A stretch of DNA of 34,903 bases, taken from positions 1 through 34,903 of the forward strand of contig CANBUA010000009.1 in NCBI GenBank assembly GCA_947372535.1. The letters are read 5' to 3'. The DNA comes from Burkholderiales bacterium. GTDB lineage: Bacteria > Pseudomonadota > Gammaproteobacteria > Burkholderiales > Burkholderiaceae. Positions 8,387 through 17,679 of the stretch are shown here, one piece after another (position 1 is the first letter of the stretch; each line of letters starts with the position of its first letter). The notes beneath the pieces were generated by a model. That model had not been told where the DNA came from, did no database searches, and worked only from the letters and a program-made list of their open reading frames with translations. Both the position numbers and the translations under genes were made by a program.

Positions 8387-9247
8387 ATGTCCACCTTGCC
8401 CCCGTCCACCGCGCCCCGGCTGGTGGCTTTCCCCACGGAGGAAGCCCCCACCACCGTTCGCTCGCCGCTGCTGGCCTTGCGCCAGGCCATCCCCACCAGC
8501 GTGTACTGGGGCCTGGCGCTGATCGGCCTGCTGGCGCCGGTGCTGGCCTGGATGTTCACGGTGGCCAGCGGCAGCGTGGACCCGGTCTTCCTGCCCGGCC
8601 CGGCCACCGTACTTGAACGAGTCCACACCTGGTGGGAAGACGGGCTGATGGGCGACATCGGCATCAGCACGATGCGGGTGGTGGTGGGCTGGGCACTGGC
8701 CGCGCTGATCGCTTTGCCCCTGGGTTTGATGATCGGTTCGTGGCGCGCGGTGCAGGCCTTGCTGGAGCCGGTGATGGACTTCATCCGCTACATGCCCGCC
8801 GTGGCCTTCGTGCCGCTGGTGATGGTGTGGGTGGGCATCGACGAAGGCGCCAAGGTGGCCATCATCTTCATCGGCACTTTCTTTCCGATGGTGCTCATGG
8901 TGGCCGAGGACGTGCGACGCGTGCCGGCCGCCCAGATCGAGGCCGCGCAGACCATGGGCGCCACCCAGCGCGAGATCATCGAAAAAGTGATCCTGCCCTC
9001 GGCCAAGCCCGCGCTGCTGGACACCTTGCGCGTGAACATGGGTTGCGCCTGGACCTACCTCGTGGTGGCCGAGCTGGTGGCTGCCAATTCAGGCCTGGGC
9101 TACGCCATCCTCAAGGCCCAGCGCTTCTTGCAGACCGACAAGATCTTCGCGGGCATTTTGATCATTGGGCTGATCGGCCTGGTGATCGACCAGCTGTTTC
9201 GCTTCGCGCACCGCAAGGCCTTCCCGTGGCTGCACGTGCGCGGTTGA
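8387..9247 (+). CDS. ABC transporter permease, guanidine operon
   Basis: Inner-membrane subunit of the importer, 286 residues, of the NrtB/SsuC/TauC type (BPD_transp_1). After a proline-rich cytoplasmic N-terminus of about 45 residues there are about six hydrophobic helices. The cytoplasmic coupling loop that docks on the ATPase carries the family EAA motif, visible as EAAQTMGATQREIIEKVILP (about residues 185-204). AGGAA at 8376-8380 overlaps the stop of the upstream gene, which indicates tight co-translation. The following ATPase gene begins 28 bases after its stop. Confidence 0.9.
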   Translation: MSTLPPSTAPRLVAFPTEEAPTTVRSPLLALRQAIPTSVYWGLALIGLLAPVLAWMFTVASGSVDPVFLPGPATVLERVHTWWEDGLMGDIGISTMRVVVGWALAALIALPLGLMIGSWRAVQALLEPVMDFIRYMPAVAFVPLVMVWVGIDEGAKVAIIFIGTFFPMVLMVAEDVRRVPAAQIEAAQTMGATQREIIEKVILPSAKPALLDTLRVNMGCAWTYLVVAELVAANSGLGYAILKAQRFLQTDKIFAGILIIGLIGLVIDQLFRFAHRKAFPWLHVRG

Positions 9248-9275
9248 TGTCTGATTGTTCAAGGAGCCCATCGCC

Positions 9276-10133
9276 ATGAGCCAAGCCCTCGGCATCACCT
9301 GCGAGCACGTGTGGAAGTACTATCCCGGCGCCTCGCAGCCCGCTTTGAAAGACGTCAGCCTGAGCGTGGCGCCCAATGAGTTCGTCACCTTCGTGGGCGC
9401 CTCGGGCTGCGGCAAATCCACCTTGCTGCGCACCATTGCCGGGCTGGAGACCTACAGCCAGGGCGATGTGAACGTGGCGGGCCGCCGCATCACGGCCCCT
9501 GGGCCAGACCGCGCCATGGTCTTTCAGCACTACAGCCTCTACCCCTGGCTGACGGTGACGGACAACATCAAGTTCTGCCGCCAATTGAACGTGCACACGC
9601 AAGGCCGCACCAGCGCCGACGTGGAAGAAGCGGCCGGCCGGGCCGATGCGCTGTTGCGCCTGATGGGGCTGACGCACGTGGCCAAGTCCTACCCCAGCGA
9701 GCTTTCAGGCGGCATGCAGCAGCGCGTGGCCATTGCCCGCGCCCTGATGAGCCGCCCACCCATCCTGCTGATGGACGAGCCTTTTGGGGCGCTGGATGCG
9801 CAAACCCGCGAGGTCATGCACGACCTGATCAAGCACGTGCACAAGCTGGAACGCACCACCATCGTCTTCGTGACCCACGATGTGGACGAGGCGATCTACC
9901 TGGGCGACCGCGTGGTGCTGATGGCGCCCCGGCCCGGCCGCATCGACTCCATCGTCGAGGTGCCGCTGCCGGCCGTGCGCACGCAGGACATGAAGCTCTC
10001 GCCCGAGTTCTTGCAACTCAAGCGCACGCTGCTGGACCGCATCCGCGAGACATCGGGCATGAAGACCGATTTCGACCTGCTGGACAAACTCAGCCGCTCG
10101 GCCGAGGCGGTCGCCTCAGGCGCGGACGATTGA
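9276..10133 (+). CDS. ABC transporter ATPase, guanidine operon
   Basis: Cytoplasmic ATP-hydrolysing subunit, 285 residues, NrtD/SsuB/TauB type. All ABC motifs are present: Walker A GASGCGKST, Q-loop VFQHYSLYPW, signature LSGGMQQRVAIARAL, Walker B ILLMDEPFGALD and the switch histidine VTHDVDEA. The start at 9276 is chosen because AAGGAG (9261-9266) sits nine bases upstream. An in-frame ATG at 9255 would place that Shine-Dalgarno inside the gene. The C-terminal tail of about 40 residues after the nucleotide-binding domain is common in this subfamily. It completes a canonical binding protein-permease-ATPase importer. Confidence 0.92.
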   Translation: MSQALGITCEHVWKYYPGASQPALKDVSLSVAPNEFVTFVGASGCGKSTLLRTIAGLETYSQGDVNVAGRRITAPGPDRAMVFQHYSLYPWLTVTDNIKFCRQLNVHTQGRTSADVEEAAGRADALLRLMGLTHVAKSYPSELSGGMQQRVAIARALMSRPPILLMDEPFGALDAQTREVMHDLIKHVHKLERTTIVFVTHDVDEAIYLGDRVVLMAPRPGRIDSIVEVPLPAVRTQDMKLSPEFLQLKRTLLDRIRETSGMKTDFDLLDKLSRSAEAVASGADD

Positions 10134-10163
10134 CCCGATGAAGCCATGAACGAGGAGCCCGTG

Positions 10164-10973
10164 ATGGACCACTTCACCCAGATCCCTGACAACCCGCCGC
10201 TCACCGCGCCCGTGGACGCCATGCCTTTGTGGCGGCGCTTCGCTCCCGAGCTGCCCGAACAGCAGGTCATGTGGTCGGAGATCGTCCCTGGCGGCGGCCA
10301 TTGGTCTTACGTGATGCCACGTGGCAGCCGCTTGCGCATGGTCGCACTGGAGGCTGGTGCCAACCTCAGCATGGTGCTTTACCACGCCCGCGAAAAGCTC
10401 GAACGCTACAACATGCCCGACTCGCTCAAGGCCCAGCACACTGCGCATTTCACGCGAGGCCACACTTTGATGAGCGACATGGGGCGATCGCTGGCCAGCG
10501 TCACCCTGGACACCGTCGGCTGGCACGACCCGCTGGGCGCCTTGCTTGATGCCGAGCGCCTGCGCGCCAAATGCACCAGCGACCCCAAGACCTTCCACAG
10601 CCACCGCAATGCCATGTACCGCAGTGGCAAGGATGGTCTGCTGATCGAGATCGGCAAATACGGCTTGAGCCGCCGTGACCTCATCGCGCCGGTCAACTTC
10701 TTCAGCAAGGTCAGTGTGGATGCGCAGGGGCGCTTCCAGTTCGCACCTGATCACACGCCAGCAGGCGGCTGCGTCGAGCTGCGTTTCGACATGGACACGC
10801 TGATCGCTTTTTCGACCGCGCCGCATCCGCTCGACCCCTCGCCCACTTACGCACCCAGGAAGATCGGCCTGGCCGCCTGGCGCTCCGGCCCCGCGCCGCA
10901 GGACGACTTCAACCGCGCTTTCCGCCCCGAATGCGCCCGCGCCCTGCACAACGCCGACATGTATTACCTGTGA
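10164..10973 (+). CDS. Carboxyguanidine deiminase subunit (DUF1989, CgdA/CgdB type), first of pair
   Basis: DUF1989-family protein of 269 residues, the longer member of the pair usually annotated as urea carboxylase-associated proteins 1 and 2. Family work has shown that such pairs form a deiminase that removes ammonia from carboxyguanidine to give allophanate. Recognisable stretches include PGGGHWSYVMPRGSRLRMVALEAG, shown here only in part (SYVMPRGSRLRMV), SRRDLIAPVNFFSKV and a CVELRFDMDTL segment, all mirrored in the next gene. GAGGAG at 10152-10157, six bases before the ATG at 10164, decides the start against 10146. I cannot say with confidence which subunit is CgdA and which CgdB, so no symbol is given. 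Confidence 0.85.
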   Translation: MDHFTQIPDNPPLTAPVDAMPLWRRFAPELPEQQVMWSEIVPGGGHWSYVMPRGSRLRMVALEAGANLSMVLYHAREKLERYNMPDSLKAQHTAHFTRGHTLMSDMGRSLASVTLDTVGWHDPLGALLDAERLRAKCTSDPKTFHSHRNAMYRSGKDGLLIEIGKYGLSRRDLIAPVNFFSKVSVDAQGRFQFAPDHTPAGGCVELRFDMDTLIAFSTAPHPLDPSPTYAPRKIGLAAWRSGPAPQDDFNRAFRPECARALHNADMYYL

Positions 10974-10980
10974 GCCCACC

Positions 10981-11652
10981 ATGAGCACAGAGATCACCGC
11001 CACCGCCGTTCGCATCGTCGAAAGTACCTTGCCTGACAAGCAGGCCGTGCTCGACCACACGCTGCCCTCGGGCGAGCCTTACCTGCTGCACTTCAAGCAA
11101 GGTCAGACCCTGCGCATCGTCGATCTGGAAGGCAACCAGGCCGTCGATGTGATCTTCTACAACGCCAACGACCTGGCCGAGCACTACAGCGCCACCGACA
11201 CCATGCTGGCCCAGGGCGGCATCTACCTGACCACCGGATCGGTGCTGATGAGCAGCGAAGGCCGCCCCATGCTCAGCATCGTGGCCGACACCTGCGGCCG
11301 CCACGACACCCTGGGCGGCGCCTGCGCGGCCGAGAGCAACACCGTGCGCTACGCCTTGCAGAAAAAATTCATGCACAGCTGCCGCGACAACTACCTGATC
11401 GCCCTGCAACACGCCGACCTGGGCTTGGGCAAGCGCGACCTCGTGCCCAACGTCAACTTCTTCATGAACGTGCCCGTGACGGAAGACGGCCAGCTGACCT
11501 TCGCCGATGGCGTATCCGGGCCTGGCAAGTATGTCGAACTGCGCGCCGAGATGGACATCCTCATGCTGGTGTCCAACTGCCCGCAGCTCAACAATCCCTG
11601 CAACGCCTACAACCCAACGCCTGCCCGCTTTCTTTTGTGGGATGCGGCCTGA
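10981..11652 (+). CDS. Carboxyguanidine deiminase subunit (DUF1989, CgdA/CgdB type), second of pair
   Basis: Second DUF1989 protein, 223 residues, starting seven bases after the stop of its partner. It shares the partner's layout: a QTLRIVDLEGNQAVDVIFYN N-terminal strand region, a middle with TDTMLAQGGIYLTTGSVL, a CGRHDTLGG motif, GKRDLVPNVNFFMNVPV, and the C-terminal KYVELRAEMDIL. The conserved Cys and His residues in TCGRHDT and SCRD are plausible metal or catalytic positions, but this is inference. Together with the first subunit it would convert carboxyguanidine, the product of the carboxylase encoded next, into allophanate and ammonia. A gap of 105 bases separates it from the carboxylase. 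Confidence 0.87.
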   Translation: MSTEITATAVRIVESTLPDKQAVLDHTLPSGEPYLLHFKQGQTLRIVDLEGNQAVDVIFYNANDLAEHYSATDTMLAQGGIYLTTGSVLMSSEGRPMLSIVADTCGRHDTLGGACAAESNTVRYALQKKFMHSCRDNYLIALQHADLGLGKRDLVPNVNFFMNVPVTEDGQLTFADGVSGPGKYVELRAEMDILMLVSNCPQLNNPCNAYNPTPARFLLWDAA

Positions 11653-11741
11653 GCCAGCACAGAGACATCCCGCCACCAGACCACACCAGGCCGACACCAT
11701 GCGCCCGCCGGCGGGACGACCCGCTGTGATGCCCGATGACC

Positions 11742-11757
11742 GGCAGGACGACCTGCC
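11742..11757 (+). promoter_or_regulatory. Hairpin abutting the carboxylase start codon
   Basis: GGCAGG-ACGA-CCTGCC forms a perfect six-pair stem with a four-base loop, ending at the base before the ATG at 11758. It contains the only Shine-Dalgarno-like sequence here (AGGA, 11745-11748), so folding would hide it. A 12-base GC palindrome (11704-11715) lies just upstream. Either this tunes carboxylase translation or the true start is the in-frame ATG at 11785. Confidence 0.4.
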
Positions 11758-14700
11758 ATGCCGACGAAAGCGCCCGCCGTCCCCATGAGCCAGTCCGCCA
11801 CGCCCTCCGCCTCCGCAAGCCCTCGCTTTGACACTGTCCTGATCGCCAACCGCGGCGCCATTGCTTGCCGCATCATCCGCACGCTTCACGCCATGGGCCT
11901 CAAGGCCGTGGCCGTGTACTCCGAGGCCGATGCCGATGCGCGCCACGTCAGCTTGGCCGATGCCAGCGTCTGCATTGGCCCCGCCCCGGCCGCGCAAAGT
12001 TACCTCGATGCAGACAAGATCATCGCGGCAGCGCGGCAAATGGGTGCAGACGCTATTCACCCGGGCTACGGTTTTCTCTCCGAGAACCCGGCCTTCGCGC
12101 AGGCTTGCGAGGACGCAGGCATCGCCTTCATCGGCCCGAGCGCCGAGCACATGCGCGCCTTTGGCCTCAAACACACGGCGCGCGCGCTGGCCCAGCAGCA
12201 TCAAGTGCCCTTGCTGCCTGGCAGCGAGCTCCTGAACGACATCGCCCATGCAAGAGCAGAAGCGCGACACATCGGCTACCCCGTGATGCTCAAAAGCACG
12301 GCGGGCGGCGGGGGCATCGGCATGCGCCTGGTGCGCAACGAGGCCGAACTGGACGCCGCTTATGACGCCGTCGAGCGCCTGGCCCGCACCAATTTCAAGG
12401 ACGCCGGCCTGTTCCTCGAAAAGTTCGTAGAGCGCGCCCGTCACATCGAGGTGCAACTCTTTGGCGATGGGCGTGGCGAAGTCGTGGCCCTGGGTGAGCG
12501 TGACTGTTCGGCCCAGCGCCGCAACCAGAAAGTCATCGAAGAAACCCCGGCGCCAGATTTGAAGCCGGAGACACGAGCCGCGCTGCTTGAAGCCGCCGTG
12601 CGCCTGGGCAAGGCCGTGAACTACCGCTCGGCCGGCACGGTCGAGTACGTTCTCGATGCAGACACCGGTGCCTTCTACTTCCTGGAAGTCAACACGCGCT
12701 TGCAGGTCGAGCATGGCGTGACCGAGCAAGTCACTGGCGTGGACCTGGTCGAGTGGATGGTCAAACTGGCCCGCGGCGATCAATGGACGCTTCATGCGCC
12801 CGAGCCGCATGGCGTCTCCATCCAGGTGCGCTTGTACGCAGAAGACCCGGCGCGCAACTTCCAGCCCAGCGCCGGCGTGCTGACCGAGGTGAGCTTCCCC
12901 ATGGATGCGCGTGTCGATGGCTGGGTCGAGACCGGCACCGACGTGCCGCCACATTACGACCCGATGCTGGCCAAGCTCATCGTCACCGCGCCGACCCGTG
13001 AGCAGGCTGTGGGCAAGCTGCAAGCGGCGTTGGATCAAACCCGATTGGGCGGCATCGAGACCAACCTGCGCTACCTGCGCGCCGTCACGGCCTCCGAGGT
13101 GTTCGCGCAAGGCCAGGTCATCACCAGCACCTTGGGCCAGTTTCAATGGCACCCGAGGGCCATCGAAGTCCTGCAAGGCGGCGTGCAGACCACCGTCCAG
13201 GACTGGCCAGGCCGAACCGGTTATTGGGATGTGGGCGTACCGCCTTCCGGCCCGATGGACGATCTGCACCTGCGCCTGGCCAATCGACTCATCGGCAACC
13301 CTGAAGGCGCAGCAGCACTGGAATGCACCGTGTCGGGTCCCACCCTGCGCTTTCACAGCGACCTGGTGATCGCCTTGAGTGGCGCCCCCATGAGCGTGGT
13401 GCTCGATGGCCAGGCCATCCCGTCCGAAAAAGCTTTCAACCAGGCCTGGCACATTCCGGCGGGCAGTCAGCTCAAGCTGGGCCCAATCCCCCCCACCGAA
13501 GGCGGCGCACGCACTTACTTGGCCGTGCAAGGTGGTCTGGATGTGCCGCTCTACCTCGGCAGCCGCAGCACCTTCACCCTGGGCCGATTCGGCGGCCACG
13601 CAGGGCGCACCTTGCGCACGGGCGATCTGCTGCATGCTTGCCCCGTGCATGACCAAGCGCTGGCCATCCAGGAACGCCAAACCCACGGCATGGGCACAAC
13701 AGGCCACCCGCAACGCGCCATGCCCGCCATGGCACGCCACTGGCATATCGGCGTGCTCTACGGCCCGCACGGCGCGCCCGACTTCTTCACGCCAGACGAC
13801 ATCGCCGCCTTCTTCTCCACCGACTACCAGATCCACTACAACAGCAGCCGTACCGGCGTTCGCCTCATCGGCCCCAAACCGCAATGGGCACGCACCGACG
13901 GCGGCGAGGCCGGCCTGCACCCCTCCAATATCCACGACAACGCCTACGCCATCGGCGCCATCGATTTCACCGGTGACATGCCCGTGATCCTGGGCCCGGA
14001 CGGCCCCAGCCTCGGTGGCTTCGTCTGCCCGGCCGTGGTGGTGGCCGCCGAGCGCTGGAAGCTGGGTCAACTCAAGGCCGGCGACACCGTGCGTTTCCAG
14101 GCCCTCACCCATGAGCAGGCGCAGGCCCTGCAACACGCACAAGACAACTTCATCTGTCCAGCCAGCGCTACTGCCCTTTTGCCGATGAGCATCCAGGGCA
14201 TCCCGCCTAAAGAAGTCACCGCCAGCCTCAGCCCCATCCTCCATCAACGCCCCGCCTCCACCGACGGCGCCCAGCCGGCACGCGTCATCCGCCAGGCCGG
14301 CGATTGCTACCTGCTGATCGAATACGGCCCTCTGATGCTTGACCTCGAACTGCGCTTCAAGGTCCACGCGCTCATGATCGCCTTGCAAACCTTGCGCGAT
14401 CAAAGCCCAAGCCAGTTGCCAGGCATCATCGACATGACACCCGGCATCCGCTCCTTGCAGATCCACTTCGACCCGAGCCGACTGCCCCGCTTCAACTTGC
14501 TGCAAGCCATCGACGAGGCAGAAGCCAACTTGCCGGTCAACGACGACATCACTGTGCCTACCCGCACCGTCTGGCTGCCGCTGTCCTGGGACGACAGCGC
14601 CACCCGCGAAGCCATCGAGAAGTACATGCAATCGGTCCGTGCCGATGCGCCCTGGTGCCCCAGCAACATCGAGTTCATCCGCCGCATCAACGGACTGGAC

Positions 14701-15516
14701 AGCATCGCGGATGTGCAGCGAATCCTCTTCGAGGCAAGCTACCTGGTGATGGGCCTGGGCGATGTTTATCTGGGCGCCCCCGTGGCCACGCCAGTGGACC
14801 CACGCCACCGCCTGGTCACCACCAAGTACAACCCCGCACGCACCTGGACGCCCGAAAACGCCGTGGGCATCGGCGGCGCCTACCTCTGCGTCTATGGCAT
14901 GGAAGGCCCGGGCGGCTACCAATTCGTCGGCCGCACCATCCAAATGTGGAACCGCTGGCGCGACGAGCGTCATGGCGCGGCCGACTTTGCCGCCGGCAAG
15001 CCCTGGCTGTTGCGTTTTTTCGATCAAATCCGCTTCTACCCCGTCAGCGCAGAAGAGCTCTTGCAAATGCGCCGCGATTTCCCGGCCGGGCGCTTCAAGC
15101 TGCGCATCGAGGAAGGCACGTTCAGCCTGGGTGACTACCGCCGCTTTCTGGCCAGTGAAGCCGACAGCATCGACGCTTTCAAAAGCCGCCAGCAGGCCGC
15201 CTTCGATGCCGAGCGCGAGCGCTGGAAAGCCTCCGGCCAGGATGGCAGCCTCAACGAGCCGGAAAGCGCCATGCCCGAAGACGACAGCGATTTACCCGAA
15301 GGCGCCACGCAGGTTTTCAGCCCCGTTCCAGGCAGCCTCTGGAAGGTGCTGGTGGCTGAAAACGAGGTCGTATCAGAGGGCCAAATTCTGGCCATTGTCG
15401 AGTCCATGAAAATGGAATTTTCCGTCCTGGCCCCCAGCAACGGCTGCATATTGAGCGTGCGCTGCAAGGAAGGCCAAGGCGTCACCGCCGGTCAGGCCGT
15501 GGTCACGTTGAGGTGA
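11758..15516 (+). CDS. Guanidine carboxylase (urea carboxylase-like, biotin-dependent)
   Basis: A 1252-residue multidomain enzyme. An ATP-dependent biotin carboxylase comes first (about residues 20-465), with [11 protein letters not shown], the ATP-grasp glycine loop [10 protein letters not shown] near 180 and [18 protein letters not shown] near 309. A KipA/PxpC-like domain follows (about 470-790, [20 protein letters not shown]), then a KipI/PxpB-like domain (about 840-1060, with [16 protein letters not shown]). The biotinyl domain closes the protein, with ESMKMEF and biotin-accepting lysine K1218. This is the domain order of urea carboxylase. The allophanate hydrolase domain of fungal urea amidolyase is absent. 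The riboswitch and DUF1989 pair argue for guanidine, which it would carboxylate to carboxyguanidine. Urea as a second substrate cannot be excluded. The alternative start is 11785. Confidence 0.9.
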   Translation: MPTKAPAVPMSQSATPSASASPRFDTVLIANRGAIACRIIRTLHAMGLKAVAVYSEADADARHVSLADASVCIGPAPAAQSYLDADKIIAAARQMGADAIHPGYGFLSENPAFAQACEDAGIAFIGPSAEHMRAFGLKHTARALAQQHQVPLLPGSELLNDIAHARAEARHIGYPVMLKSTAGGGGIGMRLVRNEAELDAAYDAVERLARTNFKDAGLFLEKFVERARHIEVQLFGDGRGEVVALGERDCSAQRRNQKVIEETPAPDLKPETRAALLEAAVRLGKAVNYRSAGTVEYVLDADTGAFYFLEVNTRLQVEHGVTEQVTGVDLVEWMVKLARGDQWTLHAPEPHGVSIQVRLYAEDPARNFQPSAGVLTEVSFPMDARVDGWVETGTDVPPHYDPMLAKLIVTAPTREQAVGKLQAALDQTRLGGIETNLRYLRAVTASEVFAQGQVITSTLGQFQWHPRAIEVLQGGVQTTVQDWPGRTGYWDVGVPPSGPMDDLHLRLANRLIGNPEGAAALECTVSGPTLRFHSDLVIALSGAPMSVVLDGQAIPSEKAFNQAWHIPAGSQLKLGPIPPTEGGARTYLAVQGGLDVPLYLGSRSTFTLGRFGGHAGRTLRTGDLLHACPVHDQALAIQERQTHGMGTTGHPQRAMPAMARHWHIGVLYGPHGAPDFFTPDDIAAFFSTDYQIHYNSSRTGVRLIGPKPQWARTDGGEAGLHPSNIHDNAYAIGAIDFTGDMPVILGPDGPSLGGFVCPAVVVAAERWKLGQLKAGDTVRFQALTHEQAQALQHAQDNFICPASATALLPMSIQGIPPKEVTASLSPILHQRPASTDGAQPARVIRQAGDCYLLIEYGPLMLDLELRFKVHALMIALQTLRDQSPSQLPGIIDMTPGIRSLQIHFDPSRLPRFNLLQAIDEAEANLPVNDDITVPTRTVWLPLSWDDSATREAIEKYMQSVRADAPWCPSNIEFIRRINGLDSIADVQRILFEASYLVMGLGDVYLGAPVATPVDPRHRLVTTKYNPARTWTPENAVGIGGAYLCVYGMEGPGGYQFVGRTIQMWNRWRDERHGAADFAAGKPWLLRFFDQIRFYPVSAEELLQMRRDFPAGRFKLRIEEGTFSLGDYRRFLASEADSIDAFKSRQQAAFDAERERWKASGQDGSLNEPESAMPEDDSDLPEGATQVFSPVPGSLWKVLVAENEVVSEGQILAIVESMKMEFSVLAPSNGCILSVRCKEGQGVTAGQAVVTLR

Positions 15517-15700
15517 TCAAGCTCACCCCGCATTCGAGGGGCAACACCGCAGGGAACCTTTCGTGTATCACCAGGGTAACTGATCATGCACGTGCCGCTT
15601 TCACTGATGTTTAATCCGTAGAGTTAAGCGAAGCCTTGCCCATCGGGCTTGAGTCGCCCGCCCACATTGATCTGATTGACTGTCACCAACAGGAGTGAAC

Positions 15701-16483
15701 ATGGCCTCTTCCCCCGTTTCTCGGTTTGCCAAACATGCAACCATCGGCACCCTGCTGGCTGCCAGCGCAGTCTCCGCTTTCGCCGCCGACGTGGCCGTGC
15801 CCGGCATGGGCACCTGGGAAACGACACTGCAAGGGCGTGACCTCGACGGCAACATCGCCAACGGCTTTGAAGCCTATTACGACACCGACCTGAAGATCAC
15901 CTGGCTGACCGATGCCAATTACGCCGGCACCATCGGCTACGTCTCGCCCTCGTACAACGTCGACGGCGGCTGGATGACTTACGACGAAGGCGTCGAACTG
16001 GCCAAGACCCTCAGCATCAACGGCATCACTGGCTGGCGCGGCCCCCAGTTGAAGGACCTCGGCGCACCCGGTTGCGCAGGCTATGCCAACAGCGGCACCG
16101 ACTGCGGCTACAACGTCGACCCCAGCTCATCTGAAATCGTGCACCTGTTCTCGGTCACCCTGGGCAACCACAGCGTCGCCAACCCCGATGGCACCGAGCG
16201 CCCCACGGGCACCTACGGCCTGATCAACAGTGGCCCGTTCAAGAACATCCAGACCTTCGGCTATGGCCTGTTCACGCCCTACGCGGCTGACAGCAAGAAG
16301 ATCTGGGCCTTCCAGCCCAGCAGCGGCATCCAGGTCGCCTTGGGCCGTGAAAGCGCCGGATTTGCCTGGTTCGTGCATGACGGTGACATCGGCACTGCTG
16401 CCGTGCCTGAGCCCACATCGGCTGCCCTGATGCTCCTGGGCCTGGCCGGCATCGGCGCCCTGGCTGCCCGCCGCAAGCGTTGA
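15701..16483 (+). CDS. PEP-CTERM sorted exported protein with Lcl/DUF1566-like core
   Basis: Secreted protein of 260 residues. A signal peptide ends about residue 27 (AVSAFA before ADVAV). The C-terminus has the sorting signal VPEPTSAALMLLGLAG followed by an arginine-rich tail, recognised and cut by an exosortase (EpsH/XrtA type) in exopolysaccharide-linked export. The core has the pattern YYDTDLKITWLTDANYAGT ... GWMTYDEGVELAKTL ... GITGWRGPQ, like DUF1566/Lcl-type domains found in many PEP-CTERM proteins. Three cysteines lie in the CAGYANSGTDCGYN region and nearby. AGGAG at 15691-15695 fixes the ATG at 15701. No exosortase or polysaccharide genes are in the window. Its exact role at the cell surface is unknown. 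Confidence 0.85.
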   Translation: MASSPVSRFAKHATIGTLLAASAVSAFAADVAVPGMGTWETTLQGRDLDGNIANGFEAYYDTDLKITWLTDANYAGTIGYVSPSYNVDGGWMTYDEGVELAKTLSINGITGWRGPQLKDLGAPGCAGYANSGTDCGYNVDPSSSEIVHLFSVTLGNHSVANPDGTERPTGTYGLINSGPFKNIQTFGYGLFTPYAADSKKIWAFQPSSGIQVALGRESAGFAWFVHDGDIGTAAVPEPTSAALMLLGLAGIGALAARRKR

Positions 16484-16540
16484 TCCCTTTGGACGTCGCA
16501 CCGCCCTCGGTGTGACACCCGCTCTTCAGCGATACCTGCC

Positions 16541-16578
16541 AGCCCCGTCGATTCATCCCGGCGGGGCTGCTCTCTTTC
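16541..16578 (+). terminator. Candidate intrinsic terminator after the PEP-CTERM gene
   Basis: AGCCCCG (16541-16547) pairs with CGGGGCT (16562-16568), a seven-pair GC-rich stem. It is followed by a pyrimidine-rich tail with several T residues (GCTCTCTTTC). The loop is long and the T tract is broken, so strength is uncertain. It would insulate the solute-binding protein pair that starts at 16618. Confidence 0.4.
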
Positions 16579-16617
16579 AGCGCCAGCCACCACGCGCCAT
16601 CCCCAAGGACCCAGCCC

Positions 16618-17679
16618 ATGAGGCCATCCGCATCCATCATCCCTGCCCTGTTGCTGTCTTTGCTGGGCACCTTGCCTGCGATGACGGCCCAGGCCGCCGC
16701 GCCGGCCAAGCTCAAGATCTGCGTGTTCGACCCCGTGGGTGGTGCAGGTGAGGGCGCCCAGGCCGCCAAGGACTACAACGTCGCGATGGGCAAGACGGGC
16801 GTCGAACTCGAAGCCAAGATCTACCTGGACGAGCGCGTGGCCGTCGAAGACTTCCGCACCGGTCAGTGCGACGGCGTCACGGCCACGGCCCTGCGCACCC
16901 GCCAGTTCAACTCGCTGGCCGCTTCGCTCGATTCGGTGGGCGCCTCGACCATCGTCAAGAACGGCAAGGTCGACATGGCCGCCAGCTTCGAGGTCGTGCA
17001 CCGCTTCATCCAGACCCTGAGTGCGCCCAAAGCTGCCTCGCTGATGACCGTCGGCAACTACGAGATCGCCGGCATCCTGCCCTTAGGCGCGGCCTATGCC
17101 TTCGTCAACGACCGCGAGATCAACACGCTGGAGCGCGCCGCCGGCAAGCGCGTGGGTGCTTTCGACTACGACCCGGCGCAAGCCCAGCTGATCCAGCGCG
17201 TGGGCGCCCGCCCGGTGTCGGTCAACGTGGCCAACTTCGCCAGCATGTTCAACAACGGCAACGTCGATGTGATCATGGCGCCCGCCCTGGCCTACAAACC
17301 CTTCGAGCTCTACAAGGGCCTGGGGAAAAAAGGCGCCGTGGGACGCTTCCCCGTCGCCATCCTGACCTACCAGCTGGTCATCCGGGCCGATCGCTTCCCC
17401 AAAGACTTCGGCCAGAAATCGCGCGACTACGTCGCCGCCCGTTTCGACCAGGTGCTGCCGGTCATCAAGCGGGTCGAGAAAGACATCCCCGAGAACATGT
17501 GGATGGACCCGCCCGCCGCCGACATCGACCGCTACATGGTCATGATGCGCCAGGGCCGCGTCGTCATGGCCGAAAAAGGCTACTACGACAAGAAGGGCCT
17601 CAAGATCATCAAGAAGATCCGCTGCGCCATCCAGCCTGAAGCCCCCGAATGCACCGAGCCCACCGAGACCTGGCCATGA
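16618..17679 (+). CDS. Periplasmic putative solute-binding protein, paralogue 1
   Basis: Exported protein of 353 residues. A signal peptide ends about residue 27 (TAQAAA before PAKLK). The mature protein starts LKICVFDPVGGAGEG and contains DERVAVEDFRTGQCD, ALRTRQFNSLAASLDS, GAAYAFVNDREINTL and, at the end, GLKIIKKIRCAIQ. It resembles a family annotated only as putative solute-binding protein (DctP-like, DUF6091). Four cysteines (CVFDP, GQCD, IRCA, PECTE) recur at the same places in the next gene and may form two disulfides. The stop overlaps the next start, so the two are co-translated. No permease lies nearby and the ligand is unknown. Confidence 0.75.
   Translation: MRPSASIIPALLLSLLGTLPAMTAQAAAPAKLKICVFDPVGGAGEGAQAAKDYNVAMGKTGVELEAKIYLDERVAVEDFRTGQCDGVTATALRTRQFNSLAASLDSVGASTIVKNGKVDMAASFEVVHRFIQTLSAPKAASLMTVGNYEIAGILPLGAAYAFVNDREINTLERAAGKRVGAFDYDPAQAQLIQRVGARPVSVNVANFASMFNNGNVDVIMAPALAYKPFELYKGLGKKGAVGRFPVAILTYQLVIRADRFPKDFGQKSRDYVAARFDQVLPVIKRVEKDIPENMWMDPPAADIDRYMVMMRQGRVVMAEKGYYDKKGLKIIKKIRCAIQPEAPECTEPTETWP

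Noticed and set aside
11699..11788. A 29-codon reading frame (MRPPAGRPAV...) as a leader peptide before the carboxylase
   Set aside because: No ribosome binding site, no recognisable leader features, and it overlaps the carboxylase start out of frame; chance in GC-rich DNA explains it.
10909..15066. A 1385-codon open frame on the minus strand antisense to the carboxylase
   Set aside because: Its translation is low-complexity (rich in His, Gly, Ala, Val, Asp) and shows no domain. It mirrors codon bias of the real plus-strand genes, which have full motif sets.
15512..15541. Hairpins (GGTGA/TCACC, CCCC/GGGG) after the carboxylase as the operon terminator
   Set aside because: Stems are four or five pairs and no T-rich tail follows; not strong enough to call.
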